A program made the translations under genes and the position numbers. Under the pieces are notes generated by a model. That model was not told where the DNA came from, did no database searches, and was given only the letters and a program-made list of their open reading frames with translations. 64,000 bases of DNA, from NCBI RefSeq assembly GCF_030052815.1, contig NC_079507.1, positions 16,638,141-16,702,140 of the forward strand, written 5' to 3'. Source of the stretch: Hevea brasiliensis (lineage: Eukaryota; Streptophyta; Magnoliopsida; Malpighiales; Euphorbiaceae). The number at the start of each line of letters is the position of its first letter. The first letter of the stretch is position 1. This document shows positions 21,620-34,993 of the stretch, piece by piece.

Positions 21620-24600
21620 CTAGAGCCATTCATTATAATATCTTAGACCTATCTTCTCAAGATGTCGGTCTAACTGAGTCTGTGACATAGGCTTAGTGAA
21701 TGGATCACTGGATTTTCAGTGATGTTATTTCTCGCATGGCTACATCGCCACGCCCAACTATTTCTCCGATAATGTGGTAGCGCCTTTCTATGTGTTTGGA
21801 TTTACGGTGAGACCTTGGTTCCTTAGCTCAGTATGATCGCTCCATTATTGTCACGATGTAGTGGAACTGGCGACTCAATGGAAGGAACTCCGTAAGTTCA
21901 TCACGAACTTCTTTATCCAAGCGACTTCTTTTTGCGAGATCTCGATGCGAGAATATACTCACCTCGATGAGTGGAATCTGCAATCGTGCTCTGTTTGGAA
22001 CTCTTCCAACCGATCGCACCTCCATTACAAATGAACACAGATCCAGAGTTAGACATTCTATCATCGATATCTGATTGAAAATCAGAATCAGTATAACCAT
22101 CCAATTGCAAGTCTCCACCTCCATAAATCAAGAATAAATCCTTAGTTCTTCTCAAGTACTTAAGAATATTCTTGTGATTATCCAGATGTTCTAAACCTGG
22201 ATTGGATTGATACCGCTAGTCAAACTAACGACATATGCGATATCGCCTAGTACACAACATTGCATACATTAAACTTCCAATAGCCAAGCATATGGAATCT
22301 TGGCCATCTTATCTCTTTCTTCAGGTGTCTTTGGAGACATCTCTTTAGAAAGGTAGATACCATGTCTCACTAGTAACAATCCTCTCTTGGAATGAAGCAT
22401 GTTAAACCTCTTTAACACCTTTTTCAAGTATAGACTTTGGGATAAACCAATTATTCTTTTCGCTCTATCTCTATAGATGCGAATCCTAAGAATATAGGTT
22501 GCCTCCCTTAAATCTTTCATGGAGAATGTATTTGACAACCATACATTTATAGATGTCAACATACCTTTGTCATTACCCATCAACAGTATGTCATCCACAT
22601 ATAAGACAAGGAAAGTGATAGCACTGTCACTAACCTTCTTATATACACATGGCTCATCCTCAATTTTTATAAAACAAAAGGATTTAATGGATAAATCAAA
22701 ACAGATGTTCCAAATCCTCGAAGATTGTTTCAACCCATAAATGGATCGCTTTAGCTTGCATACCTTGGAACCAACTTGGGATTCAAATCCCTTAGGTTGT
22801 TCCATGAAAATGTTATCTTCAATGTATCCATTGAGAAAAGTCTTTTGACATCCATCACCAAATCTCATAATCATAGTATGCACTATTGCTAATAAAATCC
22901 TAATTGATTTAAGTATGGCAAAGTGAGAAAGTCTCCTCATAGTCTATTCCTTGCCTTTGGCGAAACCCTTTTACTAGCATTGCCTTATAGGTCTTTACCT
23001 TTCCATCGTAACCAATTTTCTTCTTGAAAACCCATTTGTTCCCTATAGGTACAATACCTTGGTGGGTCAACAAGATCCCAAACTTGATTCTTATACATGG
23101 AATCAATCTCGGATTTCATAGCATCAATCCATTTTGAAGAGTCTATATCTGATATAGCTTCTTCATAGGTAAGTGGATCATCTCCATGATCTACTTCTTC
23201 ATGAGTAGACAACTCTTGTTCTTCTTCATGAAGAAAACCATATCTCACCGTGGGTGAGATACCCTGGTTGTTCTACGAGGAACAGCTGTAGATGTTTCAT
23301 CAATGGGTATAGGTTGACTAGATGGATTTATATCCATTTGATCTGTTGGTTGGTCAGAATTCTCCAATTCTAACTCTATTTGCCTTCCTTTGCCTCCTTC
23401 TTGAACAAACTGTTGTTCAAGAAATGTGGCATCTCTACTTATCACAACCTTTTGTGAAGTAGGCAAATAAAAATAATATCCAAAACTATCTTTTGGATAT
23501 CCAACAAATCGACCTTTTACGATCCGTCTCCAATTTATCGTTGTTCACTTTTGATATAAGCTGGACAACCCCAAATCTTAACATGCTTTAGACTTGGTTT
23601 TCTTCCATGCCATATCTCATAAGGTGTGGAAGAAACTGATTTTGATGGAATCCTATTCAGAATATGCAAAGTTGTTTCTAATGCAAATCCCCAAAAGAAG
23701 ATTGGCATATCAGTATAGCTCATCATACTACGTACCATATCCAATAGGGTACGATTTCTCCTTTCAGATACACCATTCAGTTGTGGCGTTCCTGGAGGAG
23801 TCAGCTGAGAAACAATGCCATGCTCTCTCAAGTATTCATCAAATTCAGTACTCAAATATTCACCTCCACGATCTGATCGAAGAGCTTTAATACTTTTTCC
23901 TGTTTGATTTTCTACTTCAGATTTAAATTTTTTGAACTTTTCAAAAGATTCATGTTTGTATTTCATCAAATATAAATACCCAAACCTTGATTTATCATCA
24001 GTAAAGGTAATAAAATAATGAAAGCCCCCTCTAGCCATTTCTTTAAATTGACCACATACATCACTATGTATTAATTCCAAAATATTTTCAGCTCTTAGCC
24101 CTTGTCCAACAAAGGGTGATCTAGTCATTTTGCCTTGAAGGCAAGATTCACAAGTTGGAGTAGGCTTAGAGCCCAATGAGGATAGAATCCCCATTTTCTC
24201 CAATTTTGCAATCCTATCTTCTGCAACATGACATAACCTTAAGTGCCAAATATATTTTGAATTTGAGTTGGTTTTCACCATGGCATTGTATTCTTTTAGA
24301 TCACTTGCATTCAATTTGTGTTTGTCATTATTATCCAAATAATAAAGACCATCATTCATATAACCCGAACCAACATATTTATTTCCAAAATAAATATTGC
24401 AAACATCATCTGTGAACTGAAATTCATAGCCATTTCTAGTCAAACTAGATATAGAAATGATGTTCTTAAAAGCATCAGGTACATATAAAATATTATCCAA
24501 ACACAAAACATGTCCAAACATGTAAAAAGATTTAGATCCTATGGCTAAAGCTTCAACAGTTGAGCCATTGCCAATCCGGACTCTAATATCTTGAGAACGC

Positions 24601-24725
24601 AAGCTGCTACTATTTGCTAGTTCCTGCATATCATTAGAAATGTGAGAACTGGAACCAGTATCTAAAACCCAAGCTGTAGATGAACTATGAGTATCATCAT
24701 AATCTAAATAACAAGATATGGACAT
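21620..24725 (-). pseudogene. Copia pol (protease-integrase-RT-RNase H), A internal copy 1
   Basis: Minus-strand order: protease WVLDTGSSSHISND (near 24650-24670); the GAG-pre-integrase block YIWHLRLCHVAEDR with CESCLQGK; integrase core with IHSDVCG, LRSDRGGEY and SERRNRTLLDM (DDE residues present); RT starting WIDAMKSEIDSMY; RT catalytic YVDDIL (codons 22590-22601); RNase H with LDGYTDSDFQSD; end near TKPMSQTQL and stop at 21620-21622. The frame is broken at about 23520-23540, 23250, 23050, 22920 and from 22270 on. Almost every break coincides with a CAG/CTG site changed relative to copy 2, so the breaks may be sequencing errors. It encodes the enzymes for cDNA synthesis and integration. Confidence 0.9.
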
Positions 24726-25587
24726 ACCTTCAGAAGGTGTATCCTTCTTGTCCTTCAGAGAAGCAAGATACTCTGGGCAGTTCCTTTTCCAGTGCCCATC
24801 CTTTTGGCAGTGGAAACACTTTCCTTTGCCTCCATCAGCTTTAGTCTTCCTTTTTTTGTTTAGCTATTTTCTTGGAAGGACCAGGAATCTGAGGTTTCTT
24901 TTTCTTATTGCCCTTCTTCTTGATGGAATTTCAAGCATAAGAAGATGCAAACAAAGCTACGTCTGTTCCTTTATTGCACGCCATATTATTTTGGGCAATA
25001 ACCAGCATGTTGAGTAAACCAGCTAAGGTGCATTCCTGTTTAGTCATATGGAAATTTGTCACAAAATTCCCAAAAGACTCAGGAAGGGACTGAAGGATCA
25101 AATCCGTTTGTAGTTGGAAATCCATGTTGAAGTCAAGATGTTCCAACTGCTCAATCAGCCGAATCATCTTGTGGAAATGATCCCCAACATTCTGTCCCTC
25201 AGACATCCTCATACGGAATAGCTGTCTAGATATCTCATACCTAGCATTCCTACTGTGCTCACCATACAACTCTTGTAGGTGAAGGAGGATCTCACTCGCA
25301 CTCTGCATGTTCTCATGTTGCTTCTATAACTCATTACTCATGGAAGCAAGCATGTAACACTTAGCTCTCATATCATGCTCCTTCCACTTGTCCAAAGTTT
25401 CATGTTCCTCTTGTGTGGCCTCTGGAGGTAAGGGACCAGGAACATTTGAATCTAGAACATATCCTATATGTTCAAGGTTCAGGACAAGTTTCAAATTTCT
25501 TAGCCAATCATGATTAGGTCCTGTCAACCTGTTGTGATCAAGTATGCTTGCAAGGATATTGGATGGTGGTGGTTGTTTTGTGCTCAT
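24726..25587 (-). pseudogene. Copia gag with zinc knuckle, A internal copy 1
   Basis: It starts ATG at 25587 (MSTKQPPPSNILASILDHNR), with conserved WLRNLKLVLNLEHIGYVLD, and reaches a TAG stop at codon 88 (25324-25326) in ELQKQHENM context. The frame then reopens at MQSASEILLHLQELYGEHSRN, matching UBN2-type copia gag, and continues to a basic stretch and the CFHC...H...C zinc knuckle (about 24770-24825). Copy 2 and element D have the same stop at the same codon; B has Gln. A frameshift sits in the lysine-rich linker (about 24855-24870). Confidence 0.88.
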
Positions 25588-27378
25588 TTTTATCAGAAAA
25601 TTAACTGCAGAAAATAACCAGATTAATTAGTAAATGTATCATGTAATTAGCCAAAATGATTATGGTCTTTTAATCAAATTGGTCCTCCCACTAACTTAAC
25701 GAATCCTACACTTCCAGAGTAGAAAACGGAAATCTTAGTTAGATGGATTTCTAGTGGGTGATTGAATTCTTATAATTCTATTGATCATCCTCAGGTACAT
25801 CCATTATTAGAATTACAATAAACTATAAGTGAGCAACTCCTTGCCCATCACATCTCATGTGAGGTTCAATCCTTTACCTAGCCCCTAATGCTCAAAATCT
25901 CAGGTACATCCATTATTGACTTATCTTGCATTAGTTAAGTTGATCCCATTGAGTCAGTAATTATGCAAATAATTTTTAATGTCCTCAGGTACATCCAATA
26001 TTGGCCACCAAACCATTTACATATTTACAACATCTCATGCTTAACAATTATTCTTAAGAAAATCTCTTAAATTAATTGCATCTCATGCAACTATTTAAAA
26101 TTTCTTAAAATAATTGCCCCAATGGAGGGCTTATGTTATAATTACTTTAATTATAGCATTTCCAACTTAATCATTTGTTTGGAAGATTTTATAGCCATCC
26201 TTATTACTATTAAGGTCTCACTTTGCACATTATCCATTTAGCATGCATATATCATATAGTTGCATACATTCCCATACATCTCATGCATTCATGGATAAGC
26301 AGTAAATATGGTATGATCATGGACTTTCTAAGGGATTCAATTCTGAGCCACCAAGAATTGAATCAGGGCATTCCTAGGTGCATTTCATTCATTCATTTTG
26401 CAAGAGTTGCTGAAGGAGTGCATAATCAACACTTTATATTGAATTCCTCCCACTGGTCCCACCAACGCTCTTGACCTCCTTGAACTTCTTGCAATCCAAT
26501 ATTACATAGTAATCCTTGGCATACCAAGGCGAATTTACAAGAACTTAAATAAATGAAATTACAACCCAAAAATATTACAAACTTAATAATACATGCCCAA
26601 AATAAATTAAAATAAATTAATTAATTTACAATCCCAAAGAAACATAAAAGAAATAAATCCAATCACATTGGTCTTTTATTTTATAGTCCATGATCATCCA
26701 TCATGCATATCACTATTTAGCAATTAAATAAAACATACATACTTAAATTAAATTGAATATCTCATATTCAACTTAAAAATCCAGATTTGAATATGATTCA
26801 AATAAATTTAAAAATTCAGATTTGAATCTCATTCAAACAAATTTAAAAATTCAGATTTGAATCACATTCAAACAACTTCAAAAATTCAGATTTGAATCAC
26901 ATTCAAACATTTTTAAAAATCAGATTTGAATCACATTCAAATATTTTTTAAAAAATCAGATCTGAATTTTATTGAATCAATTTTAAAAAATCAGATTTAA
27001 ATATGATTCAAACAACTTTAAAAATTCAGATTTGAATCACATTCAAACAACTTTCAAAATTCAGATTTGAATCACATTCAAACAATTTTTAAAATTCTGA
27101 TTTGAATAATAATTTAATTGTGTGATTAAAACTACTAATTAAACACTTTAATTAGTCAAAGAATAGGCCTTAGATCATACAACAATTGCAGAATTAAAAG
27201 CCAAACCTTGAACCACCCATGGAACCAATGTTGCCGCCACCAATGGTGGCTTCACCATGTGTGGCGCCACACCTCTCTTGATGCAACCAGCAATGAATCA
27301 ATCATCTCATGATCAAATCACACAATTAAATCATATAATCAACAATCTAAATGGCAAATATAGTGGCTCGATACCAAT
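25588..27378 (-). other. Copia untranslated leader, A internal copy 1
   Basis: This 1.79-kb leader lies between primer-binding site and gag. It holds a tandem array of about 9.5 units of 35 bp (26782-27110), three copies of a CAGGTACATCCA motif (about 25794, 25905, 25985) and repeated CATCTCATG. The primer-binding site near 27366-27377 has lost one T of the CTG (GGCTCGATACCA). No coding sequence in the sense direction was seen. Confidence 0.8.
26782..27110 (-). repeat. 35-bp tandem hairpin array in copia leader, copy 1
   Basis: About 9.5 degenerate units contain ATTTGAAT, a 3-nt spacer and ATTCAAAT, so each can fold as a short hairpin. The same array is in copy 2 and B and is shorter in D. 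Confidence 0.85.
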
Positions 27379-29480
27379 TGAAGGAACGGAAGCGTGAAAA
27401 ACACAAGATTATACCATTGAATTCAAAAAATTTCGCCTAGGGTCACATGCACCATGAGAGATTTATTTTTATCTATTTGATTTCAATGATAAACAACATA
27501 TTAAAACTCTTTTAATATGTTTTTGGATCTGTATTTGCCATTTAAGATTTTAAAATTAATCAGATTAATTTTAGAACCCTAGATTAAATCAAGAACGATT
27601 ACACTAACCTCTTGATGCACTGCAGCGTGTCTGCGCCTTTGAGATTCGTCTTCAGGACACCAGATGTTGTCCCTCTAGCTTGTCCACACCAAGAACACCT
27701 ATGGCAGCCCTTGAACAGCCTCTAAAGCTTTTTCTATTAATTAGAAATTTAAGTTCTGCCTTTTAAGAGATTAGAGATGTAAACAGGACACTAGAAACAA
27801 TTTCTAGTGTTCTTAATTCAAGAGATTGATGGCTAATCTCTTTGAATTGATGAGAGATGAAGATAAATAGCTGGAGAGGCTCAAAGTGGCGTGAAAAATG
27901 AGAGGAGAGGCTGCTGGTTATTTTTTCTTTTCATAACCACACTTAAATAGCTAGGTTAACACATTAAACCCTAGCCACATGTCACCTTTTGATTAGCTCT
28001 AGGTTTAAGTGACCCAATCACATTGTGCCAAGTGTCAAACCTATATTTAATCTTGATTTTAATCATCTTACATGATTAAAAAAACATTTGGAAAGCTTAT
28101 GTGTAATCCCATGTGTCACCATCTCATGGTGCCACGTGTCACACTGTGAAATGACCAAAATGCCCCTGTGTCTTAATTTTGAGTTCTTAACCCAAAATAA
28201 TTATTTTCTTCTTCTAATTAATTTATATCAAATATAAATTAATTAATTAATCTATATTAATTAATTTCTGATCAATTAAATGCATATTTAAACACTTTAA
28301 ATATAAATTTAATTTATACTACATATCCAATAATCTAGATTTGGTTTCAAGTCATGCTAGGGACTTTGCAATTTAATTGCAAACCAAACCTATTTAATTA
28401 ATCAATTAAACTCTTTAATTAATTAATTAAATCATATTTAAATAGGTGATAACTTGTGTATGTGTGTGACTTACTAGGCTCATCACTAATTGGCAATGAG
28501 ACATGATATCAACTCTTAATATCATCAGAACTCTTTCTTACCATAAATGATTTCTCTAAATCATTTTATGAACCTCATAGACCATGGTTAACACCTAGCA
28601 TAGCATGCCATGGCCACCCAATTAGTAATAAGATTTACCTTAAATGAACCAATAATCATATGTTACCATTCACTCGAATCTCTCGGTTACAAAATCCCAA
28701 CTCAAGTGAGTCATGGTTTATGTCAAACTCCATTTGCTATGAATATTATGTTCTCTTTTAATTCCAGTTCTTGATTAAAAGATTTTTCTCATCGAAACTC
28801 TTTTACGAATAAATCTATCTGTCTGGCCAGAACTTGAAACATCAAGAACAATTAAATGAACATAGGATTTTATCTCTATTTACTTAGAGGAACAGATTCC
28901 ATCTTGATCAACACCTACCTCCATATATAACTAGCAGAGCCAACACATGCCCATATACCCATACATAGTACAAGTATGAAAGCAGATCAAACTCAAACTA
29001 CCTATATACAAGATAATCTGTGCTATCTCGTGTCTAAAGATTATATACATCGATATGATTTATGACAAAACATTGACAAGAGTAAACTCCATGTGCTTGT
29101 CATAAGTGTCACTGGTTCGGCCTACTTATCATTTATAAGTGCCTATCATGTTTGTTATATGGCATGAGACTCACCATTCCATCTTATTTATATCTCATAT
29201 AAATAACTTGGGTACAAACATGAATACAATCTTTCTGGATAAGTCATGTCCTTATTATGAAGTATCCTCGATTGTGAACCTATTTATGATACTTTGTGCT
29301 AGAAATATTGTCACTCATATTCTTAACAACTTAAGAATAATATTTCTAACAAAATATCAATGGACCTTTTCTATTACACATAAATATATTATGTAAACAG
29401 AAAAGTGGAAATGCCTTTTATTAATAAAATTATGTACAAGATACATACTAAATGATATGCTCTAGGGCATACTACTAACA
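27379..29480 (-). mobile_element. Copia A LTR 2 (shared middle LTR)
   Basis: This 2,102-bp LTR lies between the two internal regions, preceded by the primer-binding site of copy 1 on its left and followed by the end of pol of copy 2 on its right. It therefore serves as 5' LTR of copy 1 and 3' LTR of copy 2. No target duplication flanks it, which supports a recombination origin of the array. Confidence 0.93.
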
Positions 29481-29494
29481 ATCTCCCACTAGCA

Positions 29495-32400
29495 CTAGAG
29501 CCATTCATTATAATATCTTAGACCTATCTTCTCAAGATGTCGGTCTAACTGAGTCTGTGACATAGGCTTAGTGAATGGATCAGCTGGATTTTCACCGATG
29601 TTATTTCTGCATGGCTACATCGCCACGCCCAACTATTTCTCCGATAATGTGGTAGCGCCTTTCTATGTGTTTGGATTTACGGTGAGACCTTGGTTCCTTA
29701 GCTCAGATGATCGCTCCATTATTGTCACGATTAGTGGAACGCTGACTCAATGGAAGGAACTCTGTAAGTTACATCACGAACTTCTTTATCCAACGACTTC
29801 TTTTGCGACATCGATCTGACAATATACTCATTTCGATGAGTGGAATCTGCAGTCGTGCTCTGTTTGGAACTCTTCCAACTGACTGCACCTCCATTACAAA
29901 TGAACACATATCCAGAGGTAGACATTCTATCATCGATATCTGATTGAAAATCAGAATCAGTATAACCATCCAATTGCAAGTCTCCACCTCCATAAATCAA
30001 GAATAAATCCTTAGTTCTTCTCAAGTACTTAAGAATATTCTTGACAGTTATCCAGTGTTCTAAACCTGGATTGGATTGATACCTGCTAGTCAAACTAACA
30101 GCATATGCGATATCCGGCCTAGTACACAACATTGCATACATTAAACTTCCAATAGCCGAAGCATATGGAATCCTAGCCATCTTATCTCTTTCTTCAGGTG
30201 TCTTTGGAGACATCTCTTTAGAAAGATGGATACCATGTCTCACTGGTAACAATCCTCTCTTGGAATCAGGCATGTTAAACCTCTTTAACACCTTTTCCAA
30301 GTATAGACTTTGGGATAAACCTATTATTCTTTTCGCTCTATCTCTATAGATACGAATCCCAAGAATATAGGTTGCCTCCCCTAAGTCTTTCATGGAGAAT
30401 GTATTTGACAACCATACCTTTATAGTTGTTAACATACCTGTGTCATTACCCATCAACAATATGTCATCCACATATAAGACAAGGAAAGTGATAGCACTGT
30501 CACTAACCTTCTTATATACACATGGCTCATCCTCATTTTTTATAAAACCAAAGGATTTAATGGCTTCATCAAAACGGATGTTCCAACTCCTCGAAGCTTG
30601 TTTCAACCCATAAATGGATCGCTTTAGCTTGCATACCTTGGAACCAACTTGGGATTCAAATCCCCTAGGTTGTTCCATGAAAATGTTTTCTTCAATGTAT
30701 CCATTGAGAAAAGGCATTTTGACATCCATCGCCAAATCTCATAATCATAGTATGCAGCTATTGCTAATAAAATCCTAATTGATTTAAGCATGGCAATAGG
30801 CGAGAAAGTCTCCTCATAGTCTATTCCTTGCCTTTGGCGAAACCCTTTCGCTACTAGCCTTGCCTTATAGGTCTTTACCTTTCCATCAGAACCAATTTTC
30901 TTCTTGAAAACCCATTTGTTCCCTATAGGTACAATACCTTCAGGTGGGTCAACAAGATCCCAAACTTGATTCTTATACATGGAATCAATCTCGGATTTCA
31001 TAGCATCAATCCATTTTGAAGAGTCTATATCTGATATAGCTTCTTCATAGGTAAGTGGATCATCTCCATGATCTACTTCTTCATGAGTAGACAACTCTTG
31101 TTCTTCTTCATGAAGAAAACCATATCTCACTGGTGGGTGAGATACCCTGGTTGTTCTACGAGGACCAGCTGTAGATGTTTCATCAATGGGTATAGGTTGA
31201 CTAGATGGATTTATATCCATCTGATCTGTTGGTTGGTCAGAATTCTCCAATTCTAACTCTATTTGCCTTCCTTTGCCTCCTTCTTGAACAAACTGTTGTT
31301 CAAGAAATGTGGCATCTCTACTTATCACAACCTTTTGTGAAGTAGGCAAATAAAAATAATATCCAAAACTATCTTTTGGATATCCAACAAATCGACCTTT
31401 TTCTGATCTGGTCTCCAATTTATCAGTGTTCAGCTTTTTGATATAAGCTGGACAACCCCAAATCTTAACATGCTTTAGACTTGGTTTTCTTCCATGCCAT
31501 ATCTCATAAGGTGTGGAAGAAACTGATTTTGATGGAATCCTATTCAGAATATGCAAAGTTGTTTCTAATGCAAATCCCCAAAAGAAGATTGGCATATCAG
31601 TATAGCTCATCATACTACGTACCATATCCAATAGGGTACGATTTCTCCTTTCAGATACACCATTCAGTTGTGGCGTTCCTGGAGGAGTCAGCTGAGAAAC
31701 ACTGCCATGCTCTCTCAAGTATTCATCAAATTCAGTACTCAAATATTCACCTCCACGATCTGATCGAAGAGCTTTAATACTTTTTCCTGTTTGATTTTCT
31801 ACTTCAGATTTAAATTTTTTGAACTTTTCAAAAGATTCATGTTTGTATTTCATCAAATATAAATACCCAAACCTTGATTTATCATCAGTAAAGGTAATAA
31901 AATAATGAAAGCCCCCTCTAGCCATTTCTTTAAATTGACCACATACATCACTATGTATTAATTCCAAAATATTTTCAGCTCTTAGCCCTTGTCCAACAAA
32001 GGGTGATCTAGTCATTTTGCCCTGAAGGCAAGATTCACAAGTTGGAGTAGGCTTAGAGCCCAATGAGGATAGAATCCCCATTTTCTCCAATTTTGCAATC
32101 CTATCTTCTGCAACATGACATAACCTTAAGTGCCAAATATATTTTAAATTTGAGTTGGTTTTCACCATGGCATTGTATTCTTTTAGATCACTTGCATTCA
32201 ATTTGTGTTTGTCATTATTATCCAAATAATAAAGACCATCATTCATATAACCCGAACCAACATATTTATTTCCAAAATAAATATTGCAAACATCATCTGT
32301 GAACTGAAATTCATAGCCATTTCTAGTCAAACTAGATATAGAAATGATGTTCTTAAAAGCATCAGGTACATATAAAATATTATCCAAACACAAAACATGT

Positions 32401-32700
32401 CCAAACATGTAAAAAGATTTAGATCCTATGGCTAAAGCTTCAACAGTTGAGCCATTGCCAATCCGAACTCTAATATCTTGAGAACGCAAGCTGCTACTAT
32501 TTGCTAGTTCCTGCATATCATTAGAAATGTGAAGCTGGAACCGATATCTAAAACCCAAGCTGTAGATGAACTATGAGTATCATCATAATCTAAATAACAA
32601 GATATGGACATACCTTCCGAAGGTGTATCCTTCTTGTCCTTCAGAGAAGCAAGATACTGTGGGCAGTTCCTTTTCCAGTGCCCATCCTTTTGGCAGTGGA
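29495..32700 (-). pseudogene. Copia pol (protease-integrase-RT-RNase H), A internal copy 2
   Basis: This is the best-preserved pol in the window. A 644-codon open stretch (32558-30624) spans the end of protease, pre-integrase (CHVAEDR, CESCLQGK), the integrase DDE core and the first RT half ([30 protein letters not shown]). A second stretch (30735-29731) overlaps it in another frame and carries FLNGYIEENIFMEQPRGFES, SIYGLKQASRSWNIRF, YVDDILLMGND (30463-30474) and RNase H YTDSDFQSD with STSGYVFICNGG. Breaks: near protease LDTGAS (about 32528-32550), a one-base shift at about 30720-30740, and several near 29690-29830. The stop is at 29495-29497. It should be one protein in an intact copy. Confidence 0.92.
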
Positions 32701-33470
32701 AACACTTTCCTTTGCCTCCATCAGCTTTAGTCTTCCTTTTACTGTTTAGCTATTTTCTTGGAAGGACCAGAATCGAGGTTTCTTTTTCTTATTGCCCTTC
32801 TTCTTGTTGGACTTTCCAGTGAAGAAGATGCAACCAAAGCTATCTCTTTTCCTTTATTGCCTGGCATATTCTTTTGGGCAATAACTAGCATGTTGAGTAA
32901 ACCAGCTAAGGTGCATTCCTGTTTAGTCATATGGAAATTTGTCACAAAATTCCCCAAAGACTCAGGAAGGGACTGAAGGATCAAAACCCTTTGTAGTTGG
33001 AAATCCATTAAGAAGTCAAGAAGTTCCAACTGATCAATCAGCAGAATCATATAGTGGAAATGATCCCCAACATTACATCCCTCGGACATCCTCATACGGA
33101 ATAGCTGTCTAGATATCTCATACCTAGCATTCCTACTGTGCTCACCATACAACTCTTGTAGGTGAAGGAGGATCTCACTCGCACTCTGCATGTTCTCATG
33201 TTGCTTCTATAACTCATTACTCATGGAAGCAAGCATGTAACACTTAGCTCTCATATCATGCTCCTTCCACTTGTCCAAAGTTTCATGTTCCTCTTGTGGC
33301 CTCTGGAGGTAAGGGACCAGAACATTTGTATCTAGAACAGAGCGTATATGTTCAAGGTTGAGGACTTGTTTCAAATTTCTTAGCCAATCAGACAGTTTAG
33401 GTCCTGTCAACCTGTTGTGATCAAGTATGCTTGCAAGGATATTGGATGGTGGTGGTTGTTTTGTGCTCAT
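32701..33470 (-). pseudogene. Copia gag with zinc knuckle, A internal copy 2
   Basis: ATG at 33470 (MSTKQPPPSNILASILDHNR). A TAG stop lies at the same codon as in copy 1 and D (about 33207-33209). The downstream frame reopens at MQSASEILLHLQELYGEHSRN. Substitutions cluster at 32985-33090 (for example in the LIEQLEHLDFNMDFQLQ block), an unusual density compared with the rest. The zinc-knuckle coding stretch is at about 32665-32711. Confidence 0.87.
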
Positions 33471-34662
33471 TTTTATCGTAAAATTAAGCTGCAGAAAATA
33501 ACCAGATTAATTAGTAAATGTATCATGTAATTAGCCAAAATGATTATGGTCTTTTAATCAAATTGGTCCTCCCACTAACTTAACGAATCCTACACTTCGA
33601 GTAGAAAGCGGAAATCTTAGTTAGATGGATTTCTAGTGGGTGATTGAATTCTTATAATTCTATTGATCATCCTCAGGTACATCCATTATTGGAATTACAA
33701 TAAACTATAAGTGAGCAACTCCTTGCCCATCACATCTCATGTGAGGTTCAATCCTTTACCTAGCCCCTAATGCTCAAAATCTCAGGTACATCCATTATTG
33801 ACTTATCTTGCATTAGTTAAGTTGATCCCATTGAGTCAGTAATTATGCAAATAATTTTTAATGTCCTCAGGTACATCCAATATTGGCCACCAAACCATTT
33901 ACATATTTACAACATCTCATGCTTAACAATTATTCTTAAGAAAATCTCTTAAATTAATTGCATCTCATGCAACTATTTAAAATTTCTTAAAATAATTGCC
34001 CCAATGGAGGGCTTATGTTATAATTACTTTAATTATAGCATTTCCAACTTAATCATTTGTTTGGAAGATTTTATAGCCATCCTTATTACTATTAAGGTCT
34101 CACTTTGCACATTATCCATTTAGCATGCATATATCATATAGTTGCATACATTCCCATACATCTCATTCATTCATGGATAAGCAGTAAATATGGTATGATC
34201 ATGGACTTTCTAAGGGATTCAATTCTGAGCCACCAAGAATTGAATCAGGGCATTCCTAGGTGCATTTCATTCATTCATTTTGCAAGAGTTGCTGAAGGAG
34301 TGCATAATCAACACTTTATATTGAATTCCTCCCACTGGTCCCACCAATGCTCTTGACCTCCTTGAACTTCTTGCAATCCAATATTACATAGTAATCCTTG
34401 GCATACCAAGGCAAATTTACAAGAACTTAAATAAATGAAATTACAACCCAAAAATATTACAAACTTAATAATACATGCCCAAAATAAATTAAAATAAATT
34501 AATTAATTTACAATCCCAAAGAAACATAAAAGAAATAAATCCAATCACATTGGTCTTTTATTTTATAGTCCATGATCATCCATCATGCATATCACTATTT
34601 AGCAATTAAATAAAACATACATACTTAAATTAAATTGAATATCTCATATTCAACTTAAAAAT

Positions 34663-34993
34663 CCAGATTTGAATATGATTCAAATAAATTTAAAAATTCA
34701 GATTTGAATCTCATTCAAACAAATTTAAAAATTCAGATTTGAATCACATTCAAACAACTTCAAAAATTCAGATTTGAATCACATTCAAACATTTTTAAAA
34801 AAATCAGATTTGAATCACATTCAAATATTTTTTAAAAAATCAGATCTGAATTTTATTGAATCAATTTTAAAAAATCAGATTTAAATATGATTCAAACAAC
34901 TTTAAAAATTCAGATTTGAATCACATTCAAACAACTTTCAAAATTCAGATTTGAATCACATTCAAACAATTTTTAAAATTCTGATTTGAATAA
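34663..34993 (-). repeat. 35-bp tandem hairpin array in copia leader, copy 2
   Basis: About 9.5 units, nearly identical to 26782-27110. Confidence 0.85.

Noticed and set aside
23594..23890. 98-codon frame opposite copia integrase, also at 31481-31777
   Set aside because: It is the complement of the integrase DDE core, whose conservation fully explains it.
29731..30735. Possibility that A copy 2 holds two separate RT genes because two long frames overlap
   Set aside because: The overlap is a one-base shift within a single RT; all motifs occur once and in order.
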